Assembly: GCA_030272585.1 (NCBI GenBank)
Contig: BSYQ01000003.1
Coordinates: forward strand, 4,960,001 to 5,024,000
Direction of reading: 5' to 3'
DNA from: Bryopsis sp. KO-2023
Taxonomy: Eukaryota > Chlorophyta > Ulvophyceae > Bryopsidales > Bryopsidaceae
DNA: 64,000 bases
Shown here: piece by piece, positions 13,072-24,467 of the stretch
How positions within the stretch are numbered: position 1 is the first letter of the stretch
Layout: every line of letters begins with the position of its first letter
Position numbers and translations under genes: made by a program
Notes under the pieces: model-generated
Told to the model about the DNA's origin: nothing
The model's input: only the letters and a program-made list of their open reading frames with translations
The model's database searches: none

Positions 13072-16000
13072 TGGTTTCGGAGCTTGTGTTATCACTACTC
13101 CTGATATCCGCCTTATGCCAAGCCTCGGCGTATCCACTCGTGTGGAAAACGCCCGCCACTTCTGAAAAAGTCACGGCCATTCAGAAATTGGTTGAGGAGT
13201 ACGAGAGCCTGGGTTACGAGACAAAAGAAGATAAGGAGAAAGTTTCACTTATACTCGAAGCGGCCCAGAGCTTAGTTTGGGAACGAAGGAGACGAAAAAC
13301 ACGAAAGGAGGAACCTCCGTTGTTCTCACTGGAATTTCTACAGACAGTAGAAAAGATACGGTTATTGACGGCTCGCCTGAAACATCGATCGGCAGACTTG
13401 GGCTTGCTGGGGCTGGGACTTACCACCAGCATGTTAGCTTCTTACTCGTTGAAAGTCGCAAAAGTGCTGTGGAGGACCTTGTCGGACTGGCGAAACAAAC
13501 GCTCACCAAGCGTGTGGGCGGCGGAACATAAGCATGGAGGAAGAGACTTTCGAGCTAAAGGAGGAAACCGACGTGGGTTAAGTCAGGAAGACATGGAGCT
13601 GGTGCGTCGACTTTGCACTCTCCTCAACACGACTACACCACCGGTTTCGTCTGCAGAGATGAGTTCCCAAGAGGAATCGAACCCCAACTCAGCCAGTGGG
13701 AACAGCGGACCGATTACTTACAAGCAGCTTAGAGTAAGGATAAGGTTGGGGGAGGACCCCAAGCTCCACGACGTGTTGGTCGACTCTGGATCTACTGTAA
13801 ACGTTTTACCGTTGGCTTACGCTAAACGAAACGGACTTGGAATCCAGCCGTCTACCCTTTCTGAGCTGTCTGGGTTCAATGGAGCGAAGGAAAAAGTCGT
13901 TGGTGTGATACCCATTTCGATAACAGTGGGACCTTGGGAGAGTAGAGAGTCCTTTGTGGTTGCTGCCTCCGCTCGTCAGATAATACTGGGTATGCCTTTC
14001 CTGAGCCATAGGCAATTGAGCGTGGACTGTTTAAAGGAGTGCTTACGGAGTGTGGACGGAAAAACAGTGGCATGTCATGTGGTCACCCACCCAGTGGCAA
14101 GTGCACCACCCATCGCTGAAGCCGACCTGCCTCTTCAGGCACTTTACCCACCCCCTGTGGAACCTCCTCACGCTGAACACGTTGGAAATGGAGGGGAGGT
14201 GTCGACTGTTACTCTGTGTGCTGAAGATTATGATGGAGACGGAGACGGAGACGGAGACGGAGACGGAGACGGAGACGGAGACGGAGACAACTCGCAGACG
14301 ACTGGCCAGGACGCAGTGGAGGCCACGGGACCTAGTGTTTCGACTACCCCTCCTGACTCTGATCCCTCTACTTCTATTTCTGTCAACCCTTCTACGATCG
14401 AAAACAGACTGGACACTCCACCCTTAGAGCTGGCGTTGGTACCGAAGACAGCAGAACAGGAAGTTCCAGCGCAGGTATTGGACGACGGGATCACGAGGGT
14501 GGAACAGGAAATGACAGCAGCAGGAGTCAAGGCCACGGAGGTCATGCAGTCGGCACGGGAGATCAAGGCAGCAGGAGTCAAGGCCAAGGAGGTTATGAAG
14601 TCGGAACAGGAGTCCACGGAGAAGGGAGTTACGCCGTCGGAACTGGAACCTACAAGCGACACATCCAACCTTTTCCGATCCCAGCCACTGGTCACTGTGT
14701 TCACGGCAGCAAACAAACGGAATCAAGCCAAACGACTTCGCATTTATCAAGAGCGCATATACATACCTTTGGGTGGTTCGGTTGTCCTGGGACCTCGGAT
14801 GTCAAAGACGATCATTCCTCCTTTCCGCATCACAGGAGAGGGAATCTGCGGGGTGATACCTATAGGGCAAATCACAAATGTATTTCACACGATCACATTG
14901 GGAGGTAATGGAGCAGTCAGAGTCCAAGTACATAATATGAGCCAAGAGAGTCGTATGCTGACGGGCAAACTTTGCTTAGCTGCAGTACTTCTGAAGAAAG
15001 ATACAAGGGTGACATGGATCAGTGAGGGAAGTTTGTCTATGATTGAGCATCAGTTGGATCACCCCACTCCACTGGATACGAAACAAAACGAGTGGGATGT
15101 GCCTATTTCGGATTTGGAAAAAGAATGTTTCGAAGGGGAAGGTGGATGTAAAAGTGCATTGGATTATGGGACAGTTTCAGCACTACCACTTACCCACAGT
15201 TCATCAGCTCCTTCCGAGGTGAATCCTACTTCAGTTCTTGGCTCCTCCTCTTATACACGATCGCTTGGGTCATGCCTGGATACAGGATGTTCTGCAGTTA
15301 CACCAACTCTTCCTGCAATCTTGGATTGCACACCTGACACAGCAAAGGACATATATGGAGCAATAAGGACAAAAGAGGACATTACCACATATCAGCCCAT
15401 GGTTCATGTTCTGGCATACGAAATGGAATCACATCAGGATACAGTAGGAACTGTTTCAGGAGAATCAGTTGGGGAGTTGCAAGGAACTTATGGATTATCG
15501 GAATTCACCTTCCAGGGGGTTCCCTCTCCTCCTTCAGCCCCAACGACTCCCCACTTGGAGGGCAGTTTACAGCCTTCCCTGGGGATTTCTTCTGAAAACA
15601 CTGGATTAAATGCTGGAAAGAACGCAGGACCTTCTGCAGCTCCTGGATTTTCGAAGAGATGTTCTGGATCATCAGAATTCACCTACCAGGGAATGCTCTC
15701 TCCTCCTTCAGCTCCAACCACTCCTCTCACAGATGGCAGTTTACAGCTTTCTCTGGGAATCCTTCCTGAAAGCTCTCGGGTCAGTCCTGGAAGGGAAACA
15801 CAAGAAGATCTTTCTGCAGCTCCAGTTGTACACCATCCACATGCAACTGCAACATTTCTGGGAGAACACGAAGAGCATTTGAAAACAAACCTGAATGGGA
15901 CTGCAGTTCCATCTCCAACTCCAGCAGCTGCTCAGCTCCCCTTGCGAATGGATAAGGACACCTGTGGACAAACAAAGGAAAAGTCGGGAACCGGGAAAAA

Positions 16001-18461
16001 CAAACTGGACAAAGCAGAGCAAACAAATGGAATAAACCCCCCTGAGGATGCCTCCCTACTCCAGCACTGGATATCAAGCTTTCCTGACGTCTTCACTGAC
16101 GACCTACAGCACATTCCGAAAAACAAGTGGAGTAAACGACTTCGAATCTGTCACAGGGAAATAGACTGGAGAGTACCTATGCACAGAATACCTTTGTCGT
16201 CGACAGGAAGACGATACCATCCTACTGGCATCGAGAAACACGAAATCGCTGAGTTTATGGGCAACCTGGAGCGAAAAGGAGTGGTGGAGCATCTCTTACC
16301 TGGACAGCGCGCACATTTCTCCCCAGTTCTTTTCCTGAGGAAGCCATCGGGGAAACTCCGCAAGACAGTCGACTTCAGAACGCTCAATGGCTATTCTCCT
16401 CCTTGGGGTTCGTCATCTCTGAATGTGCGTTCGGTGGTGGACTCCATCCCTGCGGAATGGACGACGTTCTCTGTCCTCGACCTCTCTGACGGTTTCTTCC
16501 AATTGGAAGTGTGTCCCTCCCTTCGCCCACTCTTTGGCTTCGAAACGGACGTGGGACGCTATTGGTACCTTCGTCTTCCGCAGGGGTGGAGCTCATCACC
16601 AGGGCTGTTCCATGAGCGCGTGAAGTCCGTTTTGGAAGGGAAGGCCGCCCGAAATTTCGTCGACGATATCCTAGTAGGGGGAAGAAACCGCGCAGAGCAT
16701 GACCTCCACCTTCGCCAAGTTCTGGAACGCCTTCGCGAGGTCGGGTGGTGCGTAAACCCCTCGAAGGCCCAAATCGCTCGCTCGGAAGTCCAATTCCTTG
16801 GTTACACGCTGGGACCTGAAGGCATCTCGTTAAAACACTTCCTGGAGCAACAGCGAAAAAACCTACCTCCTATACGCTCTCCCAGCGATCTTCGGAAAGT
16901 CCTAGGGCTCTTCAATGTCACACGCGGAGTGTGCCCCGGCTACAGCGCCTATGTGGAGCCCCTACAAGCACAGGCACCAAACACTCCTGGAGAAACACTG
17001 GATCAATTGGCGAAAGAAGCTTGGGCGAAAATTCTGGCGAACAACATATCACTTACGAGGGAAGATACCTCCACGTTCCACCTCCAAGTCGATCGGTCTG
17101 GAACCGGGCGGGGCTACGTTCTCTTCTCGGGACAGCCGGAAAACGGAAGGATCGTCGCACTCAACTCCCAACGGCTCACCGGAGTTACTCCATCCAGCTT
17201 CCTAGGCGAGCTCCAGTGCCTTGCTTGGTCCCTGCGCGACGTCATGCCTTTGGTGGGAGCCAGACCTATCGTGGTATACACTGACTCCCAAAGTGCTTAC
17301 CACCGATTACGAAACCCACCTGGCCCAGATCTCATGTCTGACCTCCGTGCCGCTCGCCTTGTCGCCTGGATTTGGTCACACTTCCCCTCCCCTGGACGCA
17401 TGCGAGTGGAGTTTCTGGCAGGCGAAAGCAATCCCTGGGCTGACCAACTGTCGCGATGGTTCGCGAAGGAGAACGTCCCCGACGTCAGCCCTATCCAGGT
17501 GTCGCCGTCCCGTTCCGCACTGGAAGCTCTTCACTCGGACGGACACTGGAAGTCTAAAAAACTCCAGTGGCAGTGCCACCAAATGGGCTGGGACGTCAGC
17601 CTGTTGGAGATCCACGACGTCGTTAAAAGATGCGTCACGTGCCAACACTTCACACCACCGAGGGAAAAAGAGACCTTAGGCTCTCCGACGAACCCAAAGC
17701 GGCCCGGCGAGAGCCTTAACATTGACTTGATAGGTCCACTACCTGTCGATGCGAAAGGACACAGATACATAATGTGTTTGGTCGACGGACTTACTCGCCT
17801 TGGATTCGCTGTTCCGCTGAAGAAGTCGTCAACCCAATCCATCCTCGCTACTCTGGACATCTGGCTCAAGGCAGCTCCCACTCCAAACACGATTCTCACC
17901 GACGGTGCCAGCTACTTTCAGTCTTCCGCGGTCTCCAATTGGGCCCACCGCCGTGGAATACGGTTAGATCGCGTTCCTGCGCACCACCACAGAGCAAACG
18001 GATTGATAGAACGTTTTAACCGAACGTTACTGGATCGTCTGAGAGTTCTGCAATTCGACATGGGAGGAGAATGGAGTGATCACATCAGCAGAGCCTTGAA
18101 CCAGATCAACAACATGATTCACAACACTACCGAATACTCACCTGCTGCGTTGTGGCGAGCGGGAGAGGATGCATGGGTTGAAGCTTTGGATCGGACAGCA
18201 AAAAGGAGAGAACAGATCAACGCACGACGAACAGCTCCCAATCGGCATTATCACTATGTGGGGGAAGAAGTTCTAATCCTGGATTACGATCGTCTGTCGC
18301 GCGAATTGGGAAAACTGGAACCGATTTGGAAGGGACCTTACAGAATCATTACGCACATTTCTGGCAGAAGGTTCAAGGTAGCTCCAGTCACGAGGGAAGT
18401 CAAAAAGGGACGCAAGCCTTACTTAATACTTCATGCCAACCAGATGAAGCATTATTACTAG
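13071..18461 (+). CDS. Gag-Pol polyprotein of element A (1796 aa)
   Basis: Starts at the LTR/PBS junction with a signal-peptide-like run (MVSELVLSLLLISALCQASA), then a charged helical stretch and a second hydrophobic segment at about residues 108-136. No CCHC knuckle is seen. The retropepsin motif VLVDSGSTVNVLP is near residue 236. A ~650-residue low-complexity linker follows, with a (DG)n run and two diverged copies of a SEFT(F/Y)QG..SPPSAPTTP unit. Reverse transcriptase has RLPQGWSSSP and the catalytic FVDD near residue 1197. RNase H follows. Integrase has a Zn-binding CVTCQ half and the D...D...E residues in LNIDLIGPL, ILTDGASYF and GLIERFNR. RT/IN are most like element F ORF2. No chromodomain is seen. 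The frame is uninterrupted, so it may be active. Confidence 0.9.
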   Translation: MVSELVLSLLLISALCQASAYPLVWKTPATSEKVTAIQKLVEEYESLGYETKEDKEKVSLILEAAQSLVWERRRRKTRKEEPPLFSLEFLQTVEKIRLLTARLKHRSADLGLLGLGLTTSMLASYSLKVAKVLWRTLSDWRNKRSPSVWAAEHKHGGRDFRAKGGNRRGLSQEDMELVRRLCTLLNTTTPPVSSAEMSSQEESNPNSASGNSGPITYKQLRVRIRLGEDPKLHDVLVDSGSTVNVLPLAYAKRNGLGIQPSTLSELSGFNGAKEKVVGVIPISITVGPWESRESFVVAASARQIILGMPFLSHRQLSVDCLKECLRSVDGKTVACHVVTHPVASAPPIAEADLPLQALYPPPVEPPHAEHVGNGGEVSTVTLCAEDYDGDGDGDGDGDGDGDGDGDNSQTTGQDAVEATGPSVSTTPPDSDPSTSISVNPSTIENRLDTPPLELALVPKTAEQEVPAQVLDDGITRVEQEMTAAGVKATEVMQSAREIKAAGVKAKEVMKSEQESTEKGVTPSELEPTSDTSNLFRSQPLVTVFTAANKRNQAKRLRIYQERIYIPLGGSVVLGPRMSKTIIPPFRITGEGICGVIPIGQITNVFHTITLGGNGAVRVQVHNMSQESRMLTGKLCLAAVLLKKDTRVTWISEGSLSMIEHQLDHPTPLDTKQNEWDVPISDLEKECFEGEGGCKSALDYGTVSALPLTHSSSAPSEVNPTSVLGSSSYTRSLGSCLDTGCSAVTPTLPAILDCTPDTAKDIYGAIRTKEDITTYQPMVHVLAYEMESHQDTVGTVSGESVGELQGTYGLSEFTFQGVPSPPSAPTTPHLEGSLQPSLGISSENTGLNAGKNAGPSAAPGFSKRCSGSSEFTYQGMLSPPSAPTTPLTDGSLQLSLGILPESSRVSPGRETQEDLSAAPVVHHPHATATFLGEHEEHLKTNLNGTAVPSPTPAAAQLPLRMDKDTCGQTKEKSGTGKNKLDKAEQTNGINPPEDASLLQHWISSFPDVFTDDLQHIPKNKWSKRLRICHREIDWRVPMHRIPLSSTGRRYHPTGIEKHEIAEFMGNLERKGVVEHLLPGQRAHFSPVLFLRKPSGKLRKTVDFRTLNGYSPPWGSSSLNVRSVVDSIPAEWTTFSVLDLSDGFFQLEVCPSLRPLFGFETDVGRYWYLRLPQGWSSSPGLFHERVKSVLEGKAARNFVDDILVGGRNRAEHDLHLRQVLERLREVGWCVNPSKAQIARSEVQFLGYTLGPEGISLKHFLEQQRKNLPPIRSPSDLRKVLGLFNVTRGVCPGYSAYVEPLQAQAPNTPGETLDQLAKEAWAKILANNISLTREDTSTFHLQVDRSGTGRGYVLFSGQPENGRIVALNSQRLTGVTPSSFLGELQCLAWSLRDVMPLVGARPIVVYTDSQSAYHRLRNPPGPDLMSDLRAARLVAWIWSHFPSPGRMRVEFLAGESNPWADQLSRWFAKENVPDVSPIQVSPSRSALEALHSDGHWKSKKLQWQCHQMGWDVSLLEIHDVVKRCVTCQHFTPPREKETLGSPTNPKRPGESLNIDLIGPLPVDAKGHRYIMCLVDGLTRLGFAVPLKKSSTQSILATLDIWLKAAPTPNTILTDGASYFQSSAVSNWAHRRGIRLDRVPAHHHRANGLIERFNRTLLDRLRVLQFDMGGEWSDHISRALNQINNMIHNTTEYSPAALWRAGEDAWVEALDRTAKRREQINARRTAPNRHYHYVGEEVLILDYDRLSRELGKLEPIWKGPYRIITHISGRRFKVAPVTREVKKGRKPYLILHANQMKHYY
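13072..13083 (+). promoter_or_regulatory. Primer-binding site of element A
   Basis: TGGTTTCGGAGC directly abuts the 5' LTR. It ends the complement of a tRNA 3' end reading GCTCCGAAACCA. It is translated here as part of the polyprotein N-terminus (M-V-S-E). Confidence 0.85.
14234..14288 (+). repeat. GGAGAC hexanucleotide microsatellite
   Basis: About nine tandem GGAGAC units inside the element A ORF, encoding a Gly-Asp run. The six-base unit keeps the frame whatever the copy number. Confidence 0.9.
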
Positions 18462-18551
18462 GCTTTGAGGGATCTTCTATTCTTTTTCTTTACTAATTTA
18501 CTTCTCTTTGCGAAATTTCGTTATATCGGAGTTTTTCTGCGCGGTGAAGCG

Positions 18552-18722
18552 TGTTGGGAATTTGATTTCAGAGTAGCCTTAATTTCTGTAGATGTGAACT
18601 AAATTAGTTAATGAGAGGAGAGATCTTGAAGTATAAGTTTGGAAAGTAGGATTGTGTCCGTGAACAATTTTCTGTAAGAAAAACACTTGTTCGAAACAAG
18701 GCTAAGGCTGGCGATATTAACA
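18552..18722 (+). repeat. 3' LTR of element A
   Basis: 171 bp copy of the 5' LTR, ending CA, followed by the target duplicate TTAC. Confidence 0.95.
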
Positions 18723-18759
18723 TTACTTATTTCAAGAGAAAGAGATTTGTTTCTCCTCA

Positions 18760-19013
18760 GAGCATCCCCACCGCGGAACTCATCCTCATCTCAACTCGCG
18801 CACGTGCGAGCGAATCGCGACTATCGTTACGAATTTACGTGATTTCGAGCTGAGGAAATGAGGCCGGCCTAATTTCGAGTTACCGAAATGAGGTCGGCCT
18901 CACTTTCTCAGCTCGAAAATCACGTAACTTCGCTACGAATTCGTAACGATAGTCGCGATTCGCTCGCACGTGGGCGAGTTGAGATGAGGATGAGTTCCGC
19001 GGTGGGGATGCTC
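18760..19013. mobile_element. Fold-back MITE, PIF/Harbinger-like
   Basis: A 254-bp near-palindrome with terminal inverted repeats of roughly 90-100 bp starting GAGCATCCCCACCGCGG and ending in the reverse complement. It is flanked by a 3-bp repeat TCA (18757-18759, 19014-19016). A GAGCATC..CCA terminus with a 3-bp duplication is typical of PIF/Harbinger-derived MITEs, though those usually target TWA. It has no coding capacity. A 5-bp CTCAG duplication is an alternative reading if the outer G/C is excluded. Confidence 0.8.
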
Positions 19014-19016
19014 TCA

Positions 19017-19859
19017 GGATTATCTTTCTTTTTATTTTATTGTTCTTTCCGAATTAGTTGGGAAGAAAATTGGATTGGTTCAACGCAAGTGCAAGAGTTA
19101 GACCGTTACCAGTGGTTTGTACATTTATCTGGTTTGAAACCGGACTCCTGCAGAACGGTGTACATGTGCTCGTTTGGGGGCAGTGAGTCACTTAACTACT
19201 GTGGAATTGATTCCAGGACAAAATCAACATATGGGCAATGGATTTACTCTCTTTTTTTTTGGGTTGGTGTGCTGAAACAATTTGTTGAAAAATGACAAGT
19301 CTATTTAAATTATATTTATTTCGGTTTGTGGTGGTGATGCTTGTGCTCATGTTTCCCAGACTGGATGTTGAAATTGTACCAGCACTCCATTCCTTGCTTA
19401 AGAAGTTTTGTGTTGGGGAAAACAAGACCCCGTGTTCACCTCACCCCCATGAGGGGGAACACATGACCTGGATCGTTTCAGAACCCACCAATTCAATTCT
19501 GTGGTTTTCTTGTAGTGAGGCCATTTTGTCGCTCTGCATCTGGTGGTGGTCAACAAGCAGGGGAGATGAGAATCAATCAGCCTCTTCAGAAACTTTCTTA
19601 ATCTCAGCTTTAAAATGCACCGATTACATCAGGCCAAACGTCGACACGATCAGCCATTATTGTTCCTTCCAAAATCGCGAACTCCCACAAAAAAAAGCCA
19701 TACAACACCATTATTCTTTACTAAGCTACTTATTTAACAGTTTTCCCTCCAGCCGCCATCAATTTCAGATTCTCAGTTCATTTTATTCAAAAGCTTATCA
19801 CCGAGCAGACCAATTATCCCAAAAAAAAGTACTGGCCCACAAACACCCTGGACAGGTAC
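19017..19859. other. Intergenic / 3' flank, no gene supported
   Basis: Follows the MITE and precedes the stop of the cysteine-rich gene on the minus strand. Open frames on + (to 19295 and 19292-19945) have no domain or biased composition, and the second overlaps the minus-strand coding exon. Confidence 0.5.
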
Positions 19860-21343
19860 CTAACCACCGGTTGCTGCTACCCCCAACACAGATGGCTCTT
19901 TCGTGTTCAGAAGCAAGCATTTCCGGAGTTCAGCAGTTTGCTTGAAGCCGCAGCTTCCCCCAGGCCCAAAGTTACCGCAAACAGCATCCCGGAAGCACAC
20001 AAACTCAGGCCTGAAAACGCAAGCCGAAAAAGACGGGTCCTTCGTGGGATCGACACAGAGCTCTCCACTGCAGCCACCCGTCTGCATGATGAAAACGAAA
20101 CAGAAGTCAATGAATATGAATAATATGGTTTTTATTACCATCAAAACCACAGTGCGATCAGAGTTTTAACTAAATCAAGATGAAGGGGGGGAAAAATGAG
20201 ACGGAGGAAGTGGAGCACACCTCGCATTTGCCACTGGGTGGAGGAAGGGTTGGTGGAGGGGTTGGGGGGTCGATTGGAGGGCTGGGGTTGATGCAAAGCT
20301 CCAGAGTGCAAAAGATGGGCTCGTTTTGCGGAAGACAGGTTCCAAACTCCCGGCCAGGGCAGCCATTGGGAGGACACTTCTTGCACTCGAAATCGTCACC
20401 GCATTCTTTGCATTCTTCATCCCTCAGGCACCTCTGCCAAACAGAAATACCACAAACAGACACCGCTTACCACGACTACTTGCTTAGGCTCTTTCACCCT
20501 CACCACTTGAATCGTTTCGTTTCAAACAAAAAAAACCGAAAATTTTAATTGCTTTGTTTTTTGTTTTGTTTTTGTTGGATTGGAAACGAAACATGGTCAA
20601 CATGTGTTTATCTCTATCTAATCCATTGCATGCGACTAGAGGTGGCACATGCGATTGATTTCTGAAGTACCTTGTTGGCAGTGCACCCAGGCTTCTTGCA
20701 AGCTGGGTTGTCAAAGGATGGATTGGCACACCTGACGGCAACCGTTCCCTTGAGGAAGCAACCCCCATCGATGCCCTTCGAATCGGGACACAAGCGGCAT
20801 CCCACACACTCGAATTTATTCGAGCGGCATGAGGTCACACAATCCAAGTCGCTGCTGCATTTCACCTGAAGCAGAAACTCAACATTCACATGGATCTGTT
20901 CGGCTGTATCAACATTCAGCGTAAATCACAGCGGCCGAAGCAGCAGCATAGGTTTCTGTTCGAGAAGATGGAGGGCAGTACGCCGAGGCGGCGCCAGCAA
21001 TGCCGATCAATTCATACGGAATGGGAGCCTTACCGGCGGAGAGTTCGATCTGGAACAATCTTTGGCGGTTCCAGGGAAAGGGAACCTCTTGCTGCGACAC
21101 AGACAACCATTCAAAACCCAATTCACCACTTCTGCTAGATGAACGATTCCCTTTTCTATCTCTTCCGACAGCTTTTTCGTGGGAGCGCGATGCAGCACTG
21201 ATTGGGGGTTCGGATTTTTCCAGCCACACGCTCCAAATCTTAAGAACAATAAATGGATTGGCGCCTCACTTCTTCCACGGCTGGGCTTCCGACCCAGATA
21301 CAAGCAATGCTGCAAGCACCACGACGAGAGAAGCGATCCGCAT
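19860..21343 (-). CDS. Secreted cysteine-rich protein (5 exons, 253 aa)
   Basis: Exons from the start: 21343-21270, 21091-21034, 20865-20671, 20433-20221, 20081-19860. All introns are GT-AG, phases agree and the sum is 762 nt. The first exon encodes a signal peptide (MRIASLVVVLAALLVSGSEA, cleavage after Ala20 likely). Each later large exon is a cysteine module: one with CSSDLDCVTSC and CVGCRLC, one with CKECGDDFECKKC and a Pro-rich tail (PPTPPPTLPPP), and one with CSGELCVDPTKD and CFRDAVCGNFG. There are over 25 cysteines. I do not recognise a named family. Modular Cys-rich secreted proteins act in cell walls, adhesion or defence, but no function is assigned. Exon 4 could instead read on to a stop at 20171-20173, giving a shorter isoform. 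Confidence 0.75.
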
Positions 21344-22716
21344 TGTTGGGAAACTTTGGAGGAAACTTTTGGGGTTCTGAACGAGCGGCGTGAATATAGG
21401 AGCGAAGCAATACACCCCTTTTGCTGGATTTGTAGTGAGCCACGGTGTCAAATACGGTGGCGAGACGTGTGTCTGTCTGTAATGTACCGTAGTGTACTGC
21501 ACATGATTCGTCACGTTTCAAATCAAATCAAATCATGATTACACACGTCACGTTTCGTCACGTTTTGGGAGTGTTTGAATTCACATTCTTACACTGTTCC
21601 AACCATAGTCCCTTCAAATACCTCCCCTGGAGTCCTAACTGTGCTAACTGCCAGCAACTACCCAATTGACGTACCCGTTTCCACAGATGCGAAAAAATCA
21701 ATACCAGATGCTCAGAATCCCTGCCTGGGATTCCCACGCCTCTATTGCAACGAAATCCAGCGGTTTTTTCTTTGGTCGTCAGTCGGTTTTTGATTTTACA
21801 CTTGAAAATGTTCTAGGTTGAGCAATCGGACTGGATGTAATTTCCTTTGCAACAAAAAAAGTATTATCCAGCATACATAATCTACCAAGAATAAGTTTCA
21901 AGGATGCCTAACTGTCCCGCATCAAGCAAATGACCCCCCCCCCAAAAAAATATAAAATATAAAAAAATATGCAAATCGAAAAGAAAACGAGCAACTCAAA
22001 TGTGACCCAACTGGCAAAATAGACGTCCAAGAAATCAAAACACTTTTCGTAAAATGAAAAGAGAACACGCACAAGGGTGAACTGTGTTGAATGGTGTTCC
22101 TTGGTTGAGACTCAGTCGGGGACAGTTCGACCCGACTTCTTACGAAAGTCTAGGAAACACGCATTGAACCAATCGTTTTTACACGAAAAAGTTATCCGAA
22201 GTATCACGGTCTTTCCTTATATGTTCCCCTAGTTTCTGTCAGGTATGCGAAACGCCATATGCGATCCACTAATTCGATCGCGTACAATCAACATGGGCCC
22301 ACCCACCTGGAACTGTAGAACTCCGAAAGAAAAAAAAACCTGAAAGCCCCGAAAGGAAAAAAATAATCGAAATCCAAAAAAACTCCCAACGCTCACGGTT
22401 CCCACGTGATAACTTCAGAAAAAACCAAAAAGGTCGCAAAACACAATGATGGACCATTCCAAAAACAAGGACCCCATAAATCCATGCATGGAAAAAATAA
22501 ACCCACATTGTACCGCATCATAATTTCACTCCACTCTCGACCCCAAACCTGACTTTTTTGTCCTGCGTCGCTCAGGCCACGACTACGTTGATACGTCGAT
22601 TCCAGGTCGTTAAAAAACGTCTCTGTCGGTCAGTTTTCAAACTCCCAACGCCCACCCGCCCAGTCGCATCACTCTTGACGTCCCACGCTCTTCTCTGGCG
22701 GGGACTGTGATATCTG
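21344..22716. other. Intergenic, upstream of the cysteine-rich gene
   Basis: Holds the presumed promoter of the cysteine-rich gene at its left edge. There are A-runs and a C-run near 21934, but no coding exon, repeat pair or transposon end was recognised. Confidence 0.5.
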
Positions 22717-22721
22717 GTCGA

Positions 22722-22987
22722 TGTTACGTGTGGGAAGTTTAGATCACGTTTGGAAAAGGTTCAAGGGAGTTAGAGTGCCACGTGGGGGTTTGTGACCACG
22801 TGTAATAGGTAGCTTCTTGATGGGAGTGAGTTTTGAGAAGCTCCTGGAACTTAGAACCCAAGTTCACGGTGAATTTACAAGGTTCTAGCTTCCAGGCACA
22901 ATCCAATTCGCAGTCTTTTCGTGGATAAAAGGGCGTTGTATATTGAACTACTGGTAACTTCTGGTCCGACCTTTTCTTCCTGTGACA
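22722..22987 (+). repeat. 5' LTR of element B
   Basis: 266 bp, TG...CA, followed after two bases by the primer-binding site. Confidence 0.93.
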
Positions 22988-22989
22988 AT

Positions 22990-23001
22990 TGGTTTCGGAG
23001 C
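22990..23001 (+). promoter_or_regulatory. Primer-binding site of element B
   Basis: TGGTTTCGGAGC, identical to the sites of the other LTR elements in the window. Confidence 0.85.
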
Positions 23002-24467
23002 GGGCGGTCCTCCGGACCGGGCCGTGTAGTCGTGGACCTAGAGCGACTTAAAAGAAATGCGGGTGTAGTCGTGGACCTAGAGCGACCTAAAAGCAATGCG
23101 GGTAGAGCATGTGCTCGGGGAGCCCAAGAGTGTGGAAGGGTTATCCTTATTTTAAAATATATGATGATAAGAGGAGAGGAAGGTGTAAGGAGGACCAGAG
23201 TTGCGGAATGGAGTGTGTTCTGATATGGTGGACACGTTTGGCCTTGGTGCTGGAAGAGTACAGTTGGGTCCAAAAGTGGTTCGCTATGAGGTGCCAGGAG
23301 AAGTCAAAGGAAGAGACTTTGGGGTTGCCTAAAGGAAGGTGTGACGTATCTGTGCGACACAGGGATGGTCCGCAGTGTGATTGCGGTTAAAGCGCCAACT
23401 GTGTTTGGACAGAGGTCGTGAAGATAGGAGTTCGCCATGAGGTGATGGACGAGTCGATAGTCGTGAAAGGCTTTGAAACGTTCGATGGTTTTGGTTCACG
23501 AAAGAGTGAAAGTTTGATTCGTTTTATTTGGGGACGTCGGAACGCAGCGTATTGGGGTGGAGTGTGAGTTGTTTGCAGTGCTGTGCAATCGTTTTTATTG
23601 CTGACGTTGCCGTCGTTTGGGCCCACGAAAGGAAGTTTATTTTCGAGTTTGTTGATGGAAGTGTGGTATTGAGTCGAGTTTGGTTGATGTGGCTTTACGA
23701 ACTGCGTATGCAGCGTGTTTTGCGGTAGTGTTCGCTGTTTGTTGAAAAGTGTGACGAGAGGAGTGTTGACGAAGTAGTGAGTTTGGATTGGTGCTGTGGG
23801 TTGGTACGACCCATGGTGGACACCGACGAGCTGTGGGTGCTGAGAGCGCCTTGGAGGCAGAAGGTCAGTGCGGGAAAAAGAGTAAAAGTGCAGTGTGGCA
23901 GGAGCGAAGTGCCAATACTTTAAGTCGCGTCAAAAGGGAGTTGAAACGCCACAGGGCGTGAAGGACGCTTGCAGGAGGTTGAGGTGTGCGTTGGACACCT
24001 GAAAGGTAGCGCAAGTCGCATCAGAAGTCGACAGCATGCAGGGCAGCGACGTGCTGTGCATGCTGTGGAGCGAGGTGGAAGCGAGGTCGACATTTGATGA
24101 CGTGGTTCTGGAGTGTAAGTCGTGGAGGACGAGAACAAAGCGTGGAAGTTTATTGGGCAGAGTGTGACGTTTTAATCGTTGGGACAGTGACACAGGCGTC
24201 AGATTCCAGAAATTTACAGAGTGTGAGATGGAAGGATGCAGTCAGAATGTTTAAAAATGATTTTGAATGGTGTGAAAGAATTTGGTGGAAAGTTTGTTAT
24301 GAATAGAGAGTTGGTGCCTTTAAAAAGGGTAAAAGAGAGGTTGTGAAGAGGATGGAGTTTTGGTTGATAGAGCAATCAGAGTTTGGAAATTTGTGGAATG
24401 AAAGGAAGGTCAAAAAGGTTATTGATATTTTCAAATTTGAGGACAAATTTCTTTAAGGAAGGAGGAT

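Larger units (their letters stand above)
12901..18722 (+). mobile_element. LTR retrotransposon A, intact, 4-bp TSD
   Basis: Flanked by identical 171-bp LTRs starting TG and ending CA, and by the duplicated target TTAC (12897-12900 and 18723-18726). It lies 149 bp downstream of the HPPD stop codon. One long polyprotein ORF fills the interior. LTR identity and the open ORF imply a recent insertion. No purine tract of the GGGGAGGA type is seen before the 3' LTR, unlike elements B, C, D and E. Confidence 0.95.

Noticed and set aside
19292..19945. 217-aa plus-strand frame
   Set aside because: No recognisable domain, and it overlaps the last exon of the cysteine-rich gene on the other strand.
22921..24306. 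Short frames in the interior of element B
   Set aside because: None has gag, protease, RT or integrase motifs; B is best read as non-coding.
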